DNA of 19,147 nt from CADEEV01 sp032127875 (lineage in GTDB: Bacteria; Acidobacteriota; Vicinamibacteria; Fen-336). Below, in pieces: positions 6,573 to 15,131 of this stretch. The position numbers and the translations under genes were made by a program. Numbering within the stretch: the stretch's first letter is position 1; each line of letters starts with the position of its first letter. The DNA lies in contig JAQBHI010000121.1 in NCBI GenBank assembly GCA_032127875.1, positions 1-19,147 of the forward strand. Reading direction: 5' to 3'. Below the pieces are notes generated by a model, which was not told the origin of the DNA, made no database searches, and saw only the letters and a list, made by a program, of their open reading frames with translations.

Positions 6573-7643
6573 CTAGCTCCCCACCTTGACGGCCGCCCTG
6601 GCCGCGAAGCTCTCGGGCACGCTGTCGTTCTTCACCGCGGCAGCCCAGGCGGGGTCCCTCTCGGCAGCGCGCGCGTACATGTAGGGCGAGCGCACGTAGA
6701 CGTCCTCGTAGAGGGTCTCCGGTGACGGCAAGGGACTCTCGTCCGCGAACTTCGCCGCGGCGTCGATCTCGGCCAGCACTTCCTTGTCGAGCTCGTCGAG
6801 TTCAGCTTGCGTGAAGCGCTCCTGGTCCAAGAGTCGCCTGCCGAACTGGTAGAGCGGGTCGTACTTCATCATCTGCTCGACTTCTTCCTTGCTGCGGTAT
6901 TTGCCGGGGTCCGACATCGAGTGGCCGCGGTAGCGATAGGTCTCGGCCTCGATCAGCGAGGGCCGCTTCTCCTTGCGCGCCAGCTCGATCGCGGTGCCCA
7001 GCACGCGGCGCACGGCCAGCAGGTCCATGCCGTTGACATCGTGCCGCGGCATGCCGTAGGCCGAGCCGCGCTGGTACAGGTCCTTCACCGAAGAGGCGCG
7101 GTCGAGCGGCGTGCCCATGCCGTAGCGATTGTTCTCGATGATGTAGACGACCGGCAGGTCCCACAGGGCGCTGACGTTGAGCGCCTCGTGGAAGGCGCCT
7201 TCGTTCACGGCGCCATCGCCGAAGAAGCACAGCACGACCTGCTCCGAGCCGCGCAAGCGAATGCCATAGCCCATGCCGGCGGCGATCGGCAGGTGGCCGC
7301 CCACGATCCCGTCGCCGCCGAAGTTGCCGCGCGGGACGTCGTAGAAGTGCATCGAGCCGCCCTTGCCCTTGCTGATGCCGGTGGCCTTCCCGCACAGCTC
7401 GGCGAGCAGCGGACGCGGGTCGGTGCCGCGGGCCAGTGCGTAGCCATGGTCGCGGTACGAGGTGATGAAGTAGTCGTCGGGGCGCAGCAGGCTCATGGCG
7501 GCGACGCCCACCGCCTCCTGGCCGATGTATAGGTGCAGAAAGCCGCCGATGCGGCCCTCCACGTAGAGCTGCGCGCAGCGTTCCTCGAAGCGGCGGATCA
7601 GCAGCATCTGCCGGTAGAGACGAAGTGATTCTTGCCTGTCCAT
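6573..7643 (-). CDS. pdhA: Pyruvate dehydrogenase E1 component, alpha subunit
   Basis: A 356-aa thiamine-diphosphate-binding subunit. Seen: YRQMLLIRRFEERCAQLY near the N-terminus, FLHLYIGQEAVGVAA, and YRDHGYALARG. GGSMHFYDVPRGNFGGDGIV follows, then the ThDP/Mg motif starting GDGAVNEGAFHEALN at 142 and ending at NN 171-172. The loop RYRGHSMSDPGKYR corresponds to the phosphorylation loop of eukaryotic E1 alpha. The start ATG at 7643 is followed by DRQESLRLYRQMLL, matching the family N-terminus. The upstream FHA gene ends 31 bp before it on the same strand, so the two may share a transcript. C-terminal to the conserved fold is about 40 residues of variable Ala-rich sequence. Assignment secure for the E1 alpha family; pyruvate as substrate is inferred from the E1a-E1b-E2 order. 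Confidence 0.94.
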   Translation of the reverse strand: MDRQESLRLYRQMLLIRRFEERCAQLYVEGRIGGFLHLYIGQEAVGVAAMSLLRPDDYFITSYRDHGYALARGTDPRPLLAELCGKATGISKGKGGSMHFYDVPRGNFGGDGIVGGHLPIAAGMGYGIRLRGSEQVVLCFFGDGAVNEGAFHEALNVSALWDLPVVYIIENNRYGMGTPLDRASSVKDLYQRGSAYGMPRHDVNGMDLLAVRRVLGTAIELARKEKRPSLIEAETYRYRGHSMSDPGKYRSKEEVEQMMKYDPLYQFGRRLLDQERFTQAELDELDKEVLAEIDAAAKFADESPLPSPETLYEDVYVRSPYMYARAAERDPAWAAAVKNDSVPESFAARAAVKVGS

Positions 7644-7674
7644 AGTTCCCGTCAGCGCCTTCCGAAGGGTTTTT

Positions 7675-9111
7675 TTACTCCACGCTCGGGTCGGAAGTCG
7701 AGGCGGGCCGGCCCTCGGCGGCGTGGATCACGCCATCGGAAGCGATGGCAAAGTGTCTGCCGGCGCCCTCGACCGGCGTCGCGCTGTAGACGAAGCGCCG
7801 AAAGCTGCGCGCCGGGCAGCCGTCGGCGGCTGCGACCGGCTCGTCGACGACCAGTTCGTAGCGATAGCCGCTGGCCTCGCTCGCTGCCAGCTCTGCTGCC
7901 AGGAAGGCGGGGCCCGTGGCCGGATAGTTCGGGATGATCGAGGCCGGCTTCAAGAGACCCTCGAGGTCGGCATAGGCGCCGCAGGTGCCCAAGCTGAAAG
8001 CCTGCTGGGCGGCATACACCGTGTGCAGCCGCTGCAGGTTCACGGAGCCCTTTGCCTCAGCCGGCTTGTTCGCACCCAGGGGCCCGGGCACGGTCGTTCC
8101 CAGGGCGGCGGCCAGCCCGAACAGCAGCAGCGGCAGTACGACGCAGGCGGCCGTCGCCAGCGTGAAGAGCGTCTCCGAAGAGCTGTCGGCCTCGTCCGTC
8201 GCCTCTCCCGCGAAGAGCGCGGCGGTATTCCGCCTCAACATGTAAGCCAGAATCAGTGCGGAGGCGGGGGTGAAGGCGCACGTCAGCAGACCCAGGCCGG
8301 CGAGCAGCATCTGCAGCACGCGCGCCCAGCCGGCGAGGCTCCAGAGGCCCCAGGCCATCACTCCGCTCACCGCCATCATCACCAAGCCGAAGGCGATCCA
8401 CGCCCCACTGACGAGGCCGTGCCAGCCGCCGGAGAGCGCCTGCGTCAGCGCGAAGCCGGGATAGCCGAGGAGCCCAAGCGCCCACAGCCCTGCGAGGGCT
8501 GTGAGCATCGGCGTGCGGGCCGGTTCACGCAACGGGACCGGGGAGGGGTTGGGCGCGCGCGAGCCAACTACCGGCCGCGGTGGGGCCGGGGGCCGCGGCG
8601 GCGCCGGGGGCCGCGGCGGCGCTGGGACCGGCGTCTGCGGCGAGGGCGGCCTGGCTGCAAAAGGTGGCGCCGGGGCCGGAGGGGCTTGCGGGGCGGAGGC
8701 CACGGGCAAGGGCTTGGGGGGCGGCGCAGGGGCTTTCTGGAGGGCGGGTGGGGGGGCTGGCGGAGGCTCGACGCCCTTGGTGTGCTGCTCCAACTCCTCG
8801 GGACCCATCACCAGCGTGCCCGGGATCTCCTCGGGCAGGATCTTCAGGATGACCTCGCCTAGCCGCACCACGTCGCCGTTCTTGAGGCTGGAGCGTTCCA
8901 CCTTGTCGCCATTCACGAAGATTCCGTTGGCGCTGCCGGCATCGCGGATCGCGAGGCCCTGTGGCCCGGCCTCCAAGACGGCGTGGCGGCGCGAGCACTT
9001 GGCGTCGTTCAGCACCAGATCACACGAGGGGTCGCGGCCGAGCACGGCCACGGTCCCCGATAGCTCGACCTCGTGGTGCGAACCGTTCGGGTAGCGGACC
9101 TCTAGTCTCAC
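7675..9111 (-). CDS. FHA-domain, proline-rich, multi-pass membrane protein with pilin-like C-terminal domain
   Basis: A 478-aa protein with an unusual domain order. Residues 1-95 form an FHA phosphothreonine-binding domain: LGRDPSCDLVLND at 24-36, CSRRHAVLE at 39-47 and GSANGIFVNG at 59-68. Residues 115-200 are a Pro/Ala-rich linker. Four hydrophobic segments follow at about 203-225, 233-257, 263-291 and 316-338. The last 120 residues look extracytoplasmic, with NLQRLHTVYAAQQAF, then GAYADLEGLL, GYRYELVVDEP and RHFAIASDGVI. This resembles the soluble beta-sheet part of type IV pilin/pseudopilin-like proteins, with a Cys pair at 377 and 432. The GTG at 9111 is chosen because AAGGG lies five bases upstream and the FHA fold starts at once; the open frame extends to 9420 but overlaps the divergent gene. 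It precedes pdhA by 31 bp. Function unknown; a phospho-sensing membrane protein is an inference. Confidence 0.8.
   Translation of the reverse strand: MRLEVRYPNGSHHEVELSGTVAVLGRDPSCDLVLNDAKCSRRHAVLEAGPQGLAIRDAGSANGIFVNGDKVERSSLKNGDVVRLGEVILKILPEEIPGTLVMGPEELEQHTKGVEPPPAPPPALQKAPAPPPKPLPVASAPQAPPAPAPPFAARPPSPQTPVPAPPRPPAPPRPPAPPRPVVGSRAPNPSPVPLREPARTPMLTALAGLWALGLLGYPGFALTQALSGGWHGLVSGAWIAFGLVMMAVSGVMAWGLWSLAGWARVLQMLLAGLGLLTCAFTPASALILAYMLRRNTAALFAGEATDEADSSSETLFTLATAACVVLPLLLFGLAAALGTTVPGPLGANKPAEAKGSVNLQRLHTVYAAQQAFSLGTCGAYADLEGLLKPASIIPNYPATGPAFLAAELAASEASGYRYELVVDEPVAAADGCPARSFRRFVYSATPVEGAGRHFAIASDGVIHAAEGRPASTSDPSVE
8588..8623. repeat. 18-bp tandem repeat encoding the proline-rich linker
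   Basis: The 18-base unit beginning GGGGGCCGCGG occurs at 8588-8605 and again at 8606-8623 with one difference in 18. On the coding strand it specifies PPAPPR units in the linker of the FHA protein. Such in-frame repeats can change length by slippage without breaking the frame. Confidence 0.7.
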
Positions 9112-9121
9112 GGTATCCCTT

Positions 9122-9149
9122 AGTGTACCTACGAGTTTCCGCGATTCAA
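9122..9149 (-). promoter_or_regulatory. Weak candidate promoter for the FHA-pdh unit
   Basis: On the minus strand TTGAAT (9149-9144) and TACACT (9127-9122) are separated by 16 bp, four of six matches each. The implied start near 9115 would leave only about four bases before the GTG at 9111 and would exclude the AAGGG ribosome site. Either the message is nearly leaderless or the true promoter lies elsewhere in the 109-bp divergent gap. Confidence 0.25.
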
Positions 9150-9220
9150 GCTGGCCTCCTCCGCGGCTGGCTTGGCAGGACGCGGTGGTGTAGCATCCCG
9201 CCCGAATCAGGAGCGCCCGA

Positions 9221-12200
9221 ATGCTCACCGCCGACCCGAAGCGTCGCGCCGCGCGACTAGCCGAGCTGCTGGAAATCCTGAAGCGCGAGGCTCCCGCGGA
9301 CGACCGCGAGTTGCTGCTGGGGTTGGTCCCGGCGTTCTTCGCCGAGACCCCGGATCGGGTGGCCCTGGAGCTGCCAGCCTCGGCCCTGGCGGCGCGCCTG
9401 CGCAGCCACTTCCGCTTCATCGCGCGAGAGATCCCGCACGCCTTCCAGCTCTACAAGGGGCTCCCGGGAATCCACGTCTCCGCGCGCAACCCCATGCAGG
9501 ACGAGGCTCGCGCGATTGGCGGCGGCCAGGGCCTGCCCCTCGAGAGTACGATCGTCGAGACGCACACGATCGACGCACCCTTCATCTTCGAGAGCCTCAA
9601 GAACTACTTCCGCAAGGCCGGCCTCCGCGTTTTCTCCGCAATCCACCCGATCTTCACGGTGAGGCGGCAGTGGGAACGCATCGTTGGCGTGGGCGGGCCG
9701 CGCGACGAGGGCGCCAAGGAGTGCTACTGCCACTTCCAGATCGAGGAGCTGGACTCGAAGGAGCGCCTGCGGCGCATCGAACACGAGATCTACTCGGTGC
9801 TGAAGTCCGTGTTCCTGTCGGTCGAGGACTTCCAGGACATGCTGCGCACGGTCCGCGACACGGGCTCCCGGCTCCGCAGCAAGACCGGCGCCCCCGGCGA
9901 AGCCGAGTCGGCCCGGGCGTTCCTCGCCTGGTTGCTCGCCGACAACTACGTGTTCCAGGGCACGCTCCAGTACCGCATCGGGGCCGACGGGGCGCCGGAC
10001 CGTATCGCCGAGACGGCGACCGGCATCTTCAAGGACCCCGACCTCGCGCCAGTCGTGCTTCCGGGCCTGATGGAGGAGGTCGAGAAGAACCTGATCCCTG
10101 CCGGGGAGGACACACGCATCATCGAGGTGGACTACTGCAACAACGCCTCGGCGATTCACCACGTCGAGCCGATCGATGACATCGTGGTGCGGGAGTGGGG
10201 CAAGGACGGGCGGCTGGAGACGGCGACGCTCTTGCAGGGGCGCTTCGCCAAGGGCGCCTTCACGCAAAAGGCGGCAGACATCCCGCTCTTGAAGGAGAAG
10301 CAGGCGTGGATCCTGACCCAGAGTGGGGCAGTGCCCAACAGCCACGCCTACCGTGAGATCCGCGGCCTGTTCAACCGCTTCCCGCCGCGCGAGCTGTTCT
10401 ATGCCGACGCCGCGAGCCTGAAGGAGCTGATCGACCTCGTCGTCTACATGACCTCCGACGACGAGATCGCGATCCACTCGCGCAGCGGGCCCGGCTACAT
10501 GGCCCTGTCGGTCGCGTTCTCGCGGCTGCGCTATTCGTACAGGATCGAAGAGAACCTGCGCGAGGTGTTCGCCGAGGCCTTCGGCCCGATCTCGTTCAGC
10601 GCCTCCGAAGACTGCGGTACGGTGATGCTGCTGATCTTCTACTTCGAGGCCGCGCGCCTCGAGCACACGCTGGACGTGAGCGAAGCTCGGGCCCTCGCCG
10701 CGCCGCTGCTGGTCACCTGGGAGGACCTTGTCTCGCTCGAGCTCGAGGAGAGCTTCGGAGAGAGCGAGGGCCGGCGGCTGTTTCGGAAGTACGTACGGAC
10801 CGAGAGTCGCAGCGGGCTTTATCGCGAAGCCACGCCGCCCGACCAGGTCCCCGCGGACATCCGCTGCTTCGAGGCGATCGAAGGCCGTCTCGAGGTGCGC
10901 GTACAGCCCCGCACGGCCGAGAAGGCCACCCTCAACCTCTACTCGGTACGGGCCCTGGGCCTGACCGAGACGCTGCGCACGCTGCAAAACCTTGGGCTCA
11001 CGGTTTCGGAGGAGCTGCGCGTTCCGCTGGTCCTGCCCGAGGGGCGCAAGGCGTACTTGTATCGGCTCGAGCTCGAAGCCCCGCCCGAATGCCTGGCGGC
11101 GCTGGTGTCTGGCGAGCAGCGCTTCGCGAAGGCGCTGCGCGCGCTCGACGAAGCGCGGGCCACGGACGATCCACTCAACGCTCTGGTGTTGATGGCGGGC
11201 CTCAGTTGGCGCGAAGTCGAAGTGCTGCGCACGCTGAGAAACCACCTGCTGCAGATCCGCACGCACTATAACGTCGAGACCGTGAACGGCGTCCTGCTCC
11301 GCAACAGCGCGGCCGCCGGCGCGCTGCACCGGGAGTTCGCCGCGCGCTTCGATCCCGCGCAGCCGGGCGATCGCGCGGCAGGGGTGCTCCAGGCCGAAGC
11401 CGGTGTCGCGAAGGCGCTCGCCTCCGTGCGCAGCCTGGCCGAGGACGAGGTGCTGCGCGCTCTCGACAACCTGATCCGCGCTGCGCTGCGCACCAACTTC
11501 TTCCAGAGCCCCGGACGCCCCGTCGTCTCGATCAAGGTCGACAGCCGCAAGGTCGAAGGCATGCCCTCGCCGCGCCCCATCGTCGAAATCTACGTGCACT
11601 CGCGGCTGCTCGAAGGCATCCACCTGCGTGGCGGCAAGGTGGCGCGCGGTGGCATCCGCTGGAGCGACCGCCACGACGATTTCCGCACCGAGGTGCTGGG
11701 CTTGATGAAGACCCAGATGGTCAAGAACGCAGTCATCGTCCCGGTCGGTTCCAAGGGCGGCTTCGTGCTCAAGGGCAACCTGCCCGCCCGCCCCGCCCTC
11801 GACGCCTACCTGATCGACCGCTATCGCGAGTACGTCTCAGGCCTGCTCGACGTGACCGACAACATTGTCGACGGCGACGTGGTCCATCCACCCGAGGTGG
11901 TGCGCCAGGACGGCGAGGACCCCTACCTCGTGGTGGCCGCCGACAAGGGCACCGCACACCTGTCCGACACCGCGAACAGCGTCTCGGCCCAATACGGTTT
12001 CTGGCTGGGCGACGCCTTCGCCTCGGGCGGCAGCGTCGGCTACGACCACAAGAAGATGGGCATCACGGCCCGCGGCGCCTGGGAGTGCGTCAAGCACCAC
12101 TTCAAGAATCTCGGCAGCGACATCCAGAAGCAGCCGTTCACGGCCATGGGTGTCGGCGACATGTCGGGCGACGTGTTCGGCAACGGCGCCCTGCTCTCGC

Positions 12201-13441
12201 CGGTGATGAGGCTGCAGGCGGCCTTCAACCACGTCCACATCTTCATCGACCCCACGCCCGACATCGAACGCAGCCTCAAGGAGCGCCGGCGTCTGTTCGA
12301 GCTGCCGCGCTCCGGCTGGCGCGACTACGACGCGTCGCTGATCAGCCAAGGTGGGGGCGTCTTCGACCGCTCGGCAAAGGCCATCGAGGTGTCGGCGCAG
12401 ATGCGCGAGTTGCTCGAGATCGAGAGCGACAGCGCCTCGGGCGAGGAGGTCGTGAAGCGGATCCTCAGGGCCCGGGTGGACCTGCTGTACAACGGCGGCA
12501 TCGGCACCTACGTGAAGGCCGCCAGTGAGGACGATGCCGACGTCGGCGACCGCGCTAACGACCGGGTGCGGGTGAGAGGCAGCGAGTTGCGCTGCCGTGT
12601 GGTGGGCGAAGGCGGCAACCTCGGCTTCACGCAGCGCGGCCGGCTCGAGTACTGGGCGGCCGGCGGCCTGATCAACACCGACGCGGTCGACAACTCCGGA
12701 GGCGTCGACACCTCCGACCACGAGGTGAACATCAAGATCCTGATGGACCGCCTCGTGAAAAAAGGAGTCATCAAGGGTCGCGAGGAACGCAACCGGATCC
12801 TCGCCGAGATGACGAACGAAGTGGGGGAGCTGGTGCTGGCCGACAACCAGAGCCAGGCGCTCTGCCTCAGCCTCGAAGGATTGCGCAGCGCCGAACGCTA
12901 CGAAGAGTTCGTCGGGTTGATCGAAGACATGGTGGGCGCGGGCATCCTGAACCGGGCCGACGACGCCATCCCGACCAAGGACGAGCTGCTGGGGAGCGCG
13001 GAACGAAAACGTGGCCTGCCCAGGCCGTTGCTGTGCGTCCTGCTCGGCCACTCCAAGAACTGGGCCTTCCAGATGCTGATGGAGACGGACTTCCCGGACG
13101 GCCCGGTAGGCCGGCCGTTCCTCGACGCCTACTTCCCGAAACGGCTCCGCGATTCCTATGCGGAGCATTTCCCGGAACACAGGCTGCGCCGCGAGATCAT
13201 CGCGACCGGCGCCGCGAACTCGCTGATCAATACCGCCGGGATCGCCTTCGTGTCGCGGACCATGGCGGCGACGAAGGGCGATATCGGACAAGTGGTCACC
13301 GCCTACCTCGAGGCCGACCGCGCGACCGGCGCCGGCGAGAAGCGCGCGCGCGCGATGACGAGCGACGCCCGTGCCGAGCAACAGGCGCTGCTGGAGATCG
13401 AGGCGGAGCTCGAAGCGGCGACGCGAAAGAAGCTCTCCTGA
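9221..13441 (+). CDS. gdhB: Large NAD-specific glutamate dehydrogenase
   Basis: A 1406-aa enzyme that oxidatively deaminates glutamate to 2-oxoglutarate and ammonium, usually a catabolic NAD-linked role in the cytosol. Seen: an N-terminal regulatory half of about 700 residues, and RGGIRWSDRHDDFRTEVLGL near 808. MVKNAVIVPVGSKGGFVLKG ending near 850 carries the presumed catalytic lysine region. ADKGTAHLSDTANSVS, GGSVGYDHKKMGITARGAWE, VGVGDMSGDVFGNGALLS-type and VVGEGGNLGFTQRGR motifs follow, as in the GDH_N/Bac_GDH family. Length falls between the roughly 1000-residue and 1600-residue classes. The ATG at 9221 has AGGAG seven bases upstream. Two small genes follow with overlapping ends, suggesting an operon. 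Family assignment is firm. Confidence 0.95.
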   Translation: MLTADPKRRAARLAELLEILKREAPADDRELLLGLVPAFFAETPDRVALELPASALAARLRSHFRFIAREIPHAFQLYKGLPGIHVSARNPMQDEARAIGGGQGLPLESTIVETHTIDAPFIFESLKNYFRKAGLRVFSAIHPIFTVRRQWERIVGVGGPRDEGAKECYCHFQIEELDSKERLRRIEHEIYSVLKSVFLSVEDFQDMLRTVRDTGSRLRSKTGAPGEAESARAFLAWLLADNYVFQGTLQYRIGADGAPDRIAETATGIFKDPDLAPVVLPGLMEEVEKNLIPAGEDTRIIEVDYCNNASAIHHVEPIDDIVVREWGKDGRLETATLLQGRFAKGAFTQKAADIPLLKEKQAWILTQSGAVPNSHAYREIRGLFNRFPPRELFYADAASLKELIDLVVYMTSDDEIAIHSRSGPGYMALSVAFSRLRYSYRIEENLREVFAEAFGPISFSASEDCGTVMLLIFYFEAARLEHTLDVSEARALAAPLLVTWEDLVSLELEESFGESEGRRLFRKYVRTESRSGLYREATPPDQVPADIRCFEAIEGRLEVRVQPRTAEKATLNLYSVRALGLTETLRTLQNLGLTVSEELRVPLVLPEGRKAYLYRLELEAPPECLAALVSGEQRFAKALRALDEARATDDPLNALVLMAGLSWREVEVLRTLRNHLLQIRTHYNVETVNGVLLRNSAAAGALHREFAARFDPAQPGDRAAGVLQAEAGVAKALASVRSLAEDEVLRALDNLIRAALRTNFFQSPGRPVVSIKVDSRKVEGMPSPRPIVEIYVHSRLLEGIHLRGGKVARGGIRWSDRHDDFRTEVLGLMKTQMVKNAVIVPVGSKGGFVLKGNLPARPALDAYLIDRYREYVSGLLDVTDNIVDGDVVHPPEVVRQDGEDPYLVVAADKGTAHLSDTANSVSAQYGFWLGDAFASGGSVGYDHKKMGITARGAWECVKHHFKNLGSDIQKQPFTAMGVGDMSGDVFGNGALLSPVMRLQAAFNHVHIFIDPTPDIERSLKERRRLFELPRSGWRDYDASLISQGGGVFDRSAKAIEVSAQMRELLEIESDSASGEEVVKRILRARVDLLYNGGIGTYVKAASEDDADVGDRANDRVRVRGSELRCRVVGEGGNLGFTQRGRLEYWAAGGLINTDAVDNSGGVDTSDHEVNIKILMDRLVKKGVIKGREERNRILAEMTNEVGELVLADNQSQALCLSLEGLRSAERYEEFVGLIEDMVGAGILNRADDAIPTKDELLGSAERKRGLPRPLLCVLLGHSKNWAFQMLMETDFPDGPVGRPFLDAYFPKRLRDSYAEHFPEHRLRREIIATGAANSLINTAGIAFVSRTMAATKGDIGQVVTAYLEADRATGAGEKRARAMTSDARAEQQALLEIEAELEAATRKKLS

Positions 13442-13713
13442 TCCGAGCCGCCAGGAGCGTCCTCGCCCTGGCGGCGCTGCTCTGCATGCCCATCTCGCTG
13501 GGCGCAGTCGCCCAGACCCCACTGGCCACGGCTGCGCCCGGCCGCGACCTGCTGCCGTCGGCTCCGGCGGAGGGCTCGGAAGGCCTGCGCTACGTGCCCG
13601 ACTACGGGATCGCAGCGGGCCTGTGGTGGGGCGAGCCCACGGGAGACATGCGGCCCGAGGCGCTGTTGCGCGAAAAGCAGTGGCCCGAGACGATCCCCCG
13701 CGACTTCCAATGA
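13438..13713 (+). CDS. Small exported protein of unknown function
   Basis: About 91 aa; unrecognised. The frame begins around the glutamate dehydrogenase stop and carries RAARSVLALAALLCMPISLG followed by AVAQ, which looks like a signal peptide with a cleavage site after AVA. The mature part is short, acidic and Pro/Gly/Trp-rich (YVPDYGIAAGLWWGEPTGDM) and ends KQWPETIPRDFQ. The start is uncertain: no ATG, GTG or TTG fits, and the best candidate is a CTG at 13438 overlapping the preceding TGA. A start inside the end of the preceding gene is possible. The stop overlaps the next gene's ATG (ATGA), so it is probably translated by coupling on both sides. The signal peptide and tight junctions support a real gene. 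Confidence 0.55.
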   Translation: MIRAARSVLALAALLCMPISLGAVAQTPLATAAPGRDLLPSAPAEGSEGLRYVPDYGIAAGLWWGEPTGDMRPEALLREKQWPETIPRDFQ

Positions 13714-14237
13714 CGAGGCTACGCGCTCTAGCCGCCATTCTTCTCGGCTCCGCGATCGCGGCCGGCGCGGGTGGGCCGATCGCGGGGCCGCCGGCCCTCG
13801 AAGACCAAAACGGCAGGAAAGACTCCCTCGAGGCGCACCACGGCCGCCCGGTCGTCGTGCTGGCAGTGACCGGCGATCGTGCGCGCCAGCTCAAGGGCTG
13901 GGAGGACGAGCTGCGCTCACGCTTCGACGGTCTCGACTTCATCCGGGTCGTCGACATTCCGCAGCAGCCGGGTGTGCGGCCCGAGGGCATCGTGCGCAAG
14001 CTCCGCGGAACGCTGCCTCGGGACGTCCCCGTGCTCATCGACGTGGATGGAGTATGGTCCAGCATCTACGATCTCGACACGAGCGACACGAGCGTCGCGC
14101 TGTTCGACCGCGAGGGACGTCTCGTAGCACGCTTCACAGGCAAGCGCGAGGCCGCCCTCGTGGAGCGCATCGCCGAGGAGATCGAGGCCAAGCTCGCAGT
14201 CGCCCGGAAGGCGAACGCGGGCCCGGCGAAGAATTGA
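13710..14237 (+). CDS. Exported thioredoxin-fold (redoxin-like) protein with no cysteine
   Basis: 175 aa. An N-terminal signal sequence (TRLRALAAILLGSAIAAGAG) is followed by PALEDQNGRKDSLEAHHGRP and VVVLAVTG at 48-55, the beta-strand and position where TlpA/AhpC-type redoxins have their CxxC. Here that site reads TGDRARQ, and the whole protein has no Cys, so dithiol redox chemistry is excluded. Later parts fit the fold: DVPVLIDVDGVW, then SVALFDREGRLVARFTG before a C-terminal helix. The ATG overlaps the previous stop (ATGA) with no ribosome site, pointing to translational coupling. Proteins of this type may act as binding or scaffold modules in the periplasm; the role here is unknown. A Lys/Ala-rich C-terminus ends the chain. 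The 93-bp gap to the convergent gene shows no clear terminator. Confidence 0.75.
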   Translation: MTRLRALAAILLGSAIAAGAGGPIAGPPALEDQNGRKDSLEAHHGRPVVVLAVTGDRARQLKGWEDELRSRFDGLDFIRVVDIPQQPGVRPEGIVRKLRGTLPRDVPVLIDVDGVWSSIYDLDTSDTSVALFDREGRLVARFTGKREAALVERIAEEIEAKLAVARKANAGPAKN

Positions 14238-14330
14238 CCCGCCCGCGCTAGCGTGCGTGAGGTCGCGACAGCTCGACGCCGAGGCACGCGGCCATCGGCG
14301 CGTGGCGAAATAGGCTCGCGACGGACCGAG

Positions 14331-15131
14331 CTACGCTTCAGGCCCTTTCGACTGCAGGCGCGCCTCACCACCACCGGCCAGCTTGCTGATCAGCCAGTCG
14401 TAGCAACGCCCAGGCATGTTCCGGACGACGTACCTCATGAAGTACGAGAGCTGCCACGGGAAATGGACGATCCGCTTCTTCCGCTCGATGCCAGCCAGGA
14501 TGCGCTGCACGCCGTCCTCGATGCCCAGGAGGAACGGCTTGCCCTGTTCGTCGGGGTTTCCGCTTCCGTTCGCGATGAAGCCCGGGCACACGATCACGAC
14601 ATCGACGCCGGTCCCGTGCAAGTCGACACGCGTGGATTCGAGCAGCGTCGCGAGCGCCGCCTTGCTGGCCGAATAGGCGCCGGCGCCCGGCAGGCCGCGC
14701 CAGGCCGCGAGGCTCGAGATCCCGGCGATGGTTCCGCTCCCGGCCGCGAGCATGTCGGGAAGAACGGCTTCGATCCAGTTGACGGCGCCCCCCACGTTGG
14801 TGGCGAAGACGCGATGGTACGCCTCCGCGCAAAAACGCCGGGCGTCCACGCAGTCGCTGACTCCGGCATTGAGGATCGCCCAGTCGAGCCCACCCCAGCG
14901 CTGCCTGATCGCCGCATAGTGCCGCTTCACGGTCTCCGGATCGCTGACGCTGCCTGCGAGCGACAAGCACTCGCCGCCGGCCGCCTCGGCCAGTCGCGCC
15001 GTCTGCCTGAGTTCGTCGTCGCGTCGGCCCGTGACCGCGACCCGCCAGCCACGCGCGCACAACTGCCTCGCCATCTCTCGCCCCAGACCGGAACTGGCCC
15101 CGGTGATCACGGCCCGCGAACCCGCCTTCAT
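14331..15131 (-). CDS. Short-chain dehydrogenase/reductase
   Basis: A 266-aa classical SDR that would use NAD(P)(H). Seen: the nucleotide-binding TGASSGLG at 10-17, the NAG motif at 88-90, Asn112, a catalytic Ser at 139/140 and YSASK at 153-157 (Tyr153, Lys157). CPGFI follows in the substrate region. Arg36-Arg37 after the second beta strand (VTGRR) suggests a preference for NADP. The C-terminus carries an aromatic segment (FPWQLSYFMRYVVRNMP), as in SDRs acting on lipids at membranes. Its ATG overlaps the stop of the hydroxylase gene (ATGA), so the pair is probably cotranslated and may act on the same lipid. The open frame extends far upstream but that part is out-of-frame sequence of the neighbour. 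Substrate unknown. Confidence 0.9.
   Translation of the reverse strand: MKAGSRAVITGASSGLGREMARQLCARGWRVAVTGRRDDELRQTARLAEAAGGECLSLAGSVSDPETVKRHYAAIRQRWGGLDWAILNAGVSDCVDARRFCAEAYHRVFATNVGGAVNWIEAVLPDMLAAGSGTIAGISSLAAWRGLPGAGAYSASKAALATLLESTRVDLHGTGVDVVIVCPGFIANGSGNPDEQGKPFLLGIEDGVQRILAGIERKKRIVHFPWQLSYFMRYVVRNMPGRCYDWLISKLAGGGEARLQSKGPEA

Noticed and set aside
7657..7677. CCTTCCGAAGG followed by seven Ts as a terminator
   Set aside because: The stem is only four or five bases with almost no loop, and the T-run is on the strand opposite to both adjacent genes.
9172..9196. TTGGCA and TAGCAT as a promoter for the glutamate dehydrogenase gene
   Set aside because: The spacing is 13 bp, too short for sigma70, and it does not fit the sigma54 pattern.
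9257..14065. Very long minus-strand open frames opposite the glutamate dehydrogenase gene
   Set aside because: Shadow frames of a high-G+C coding strand; the plus-strand product is unmistakable.
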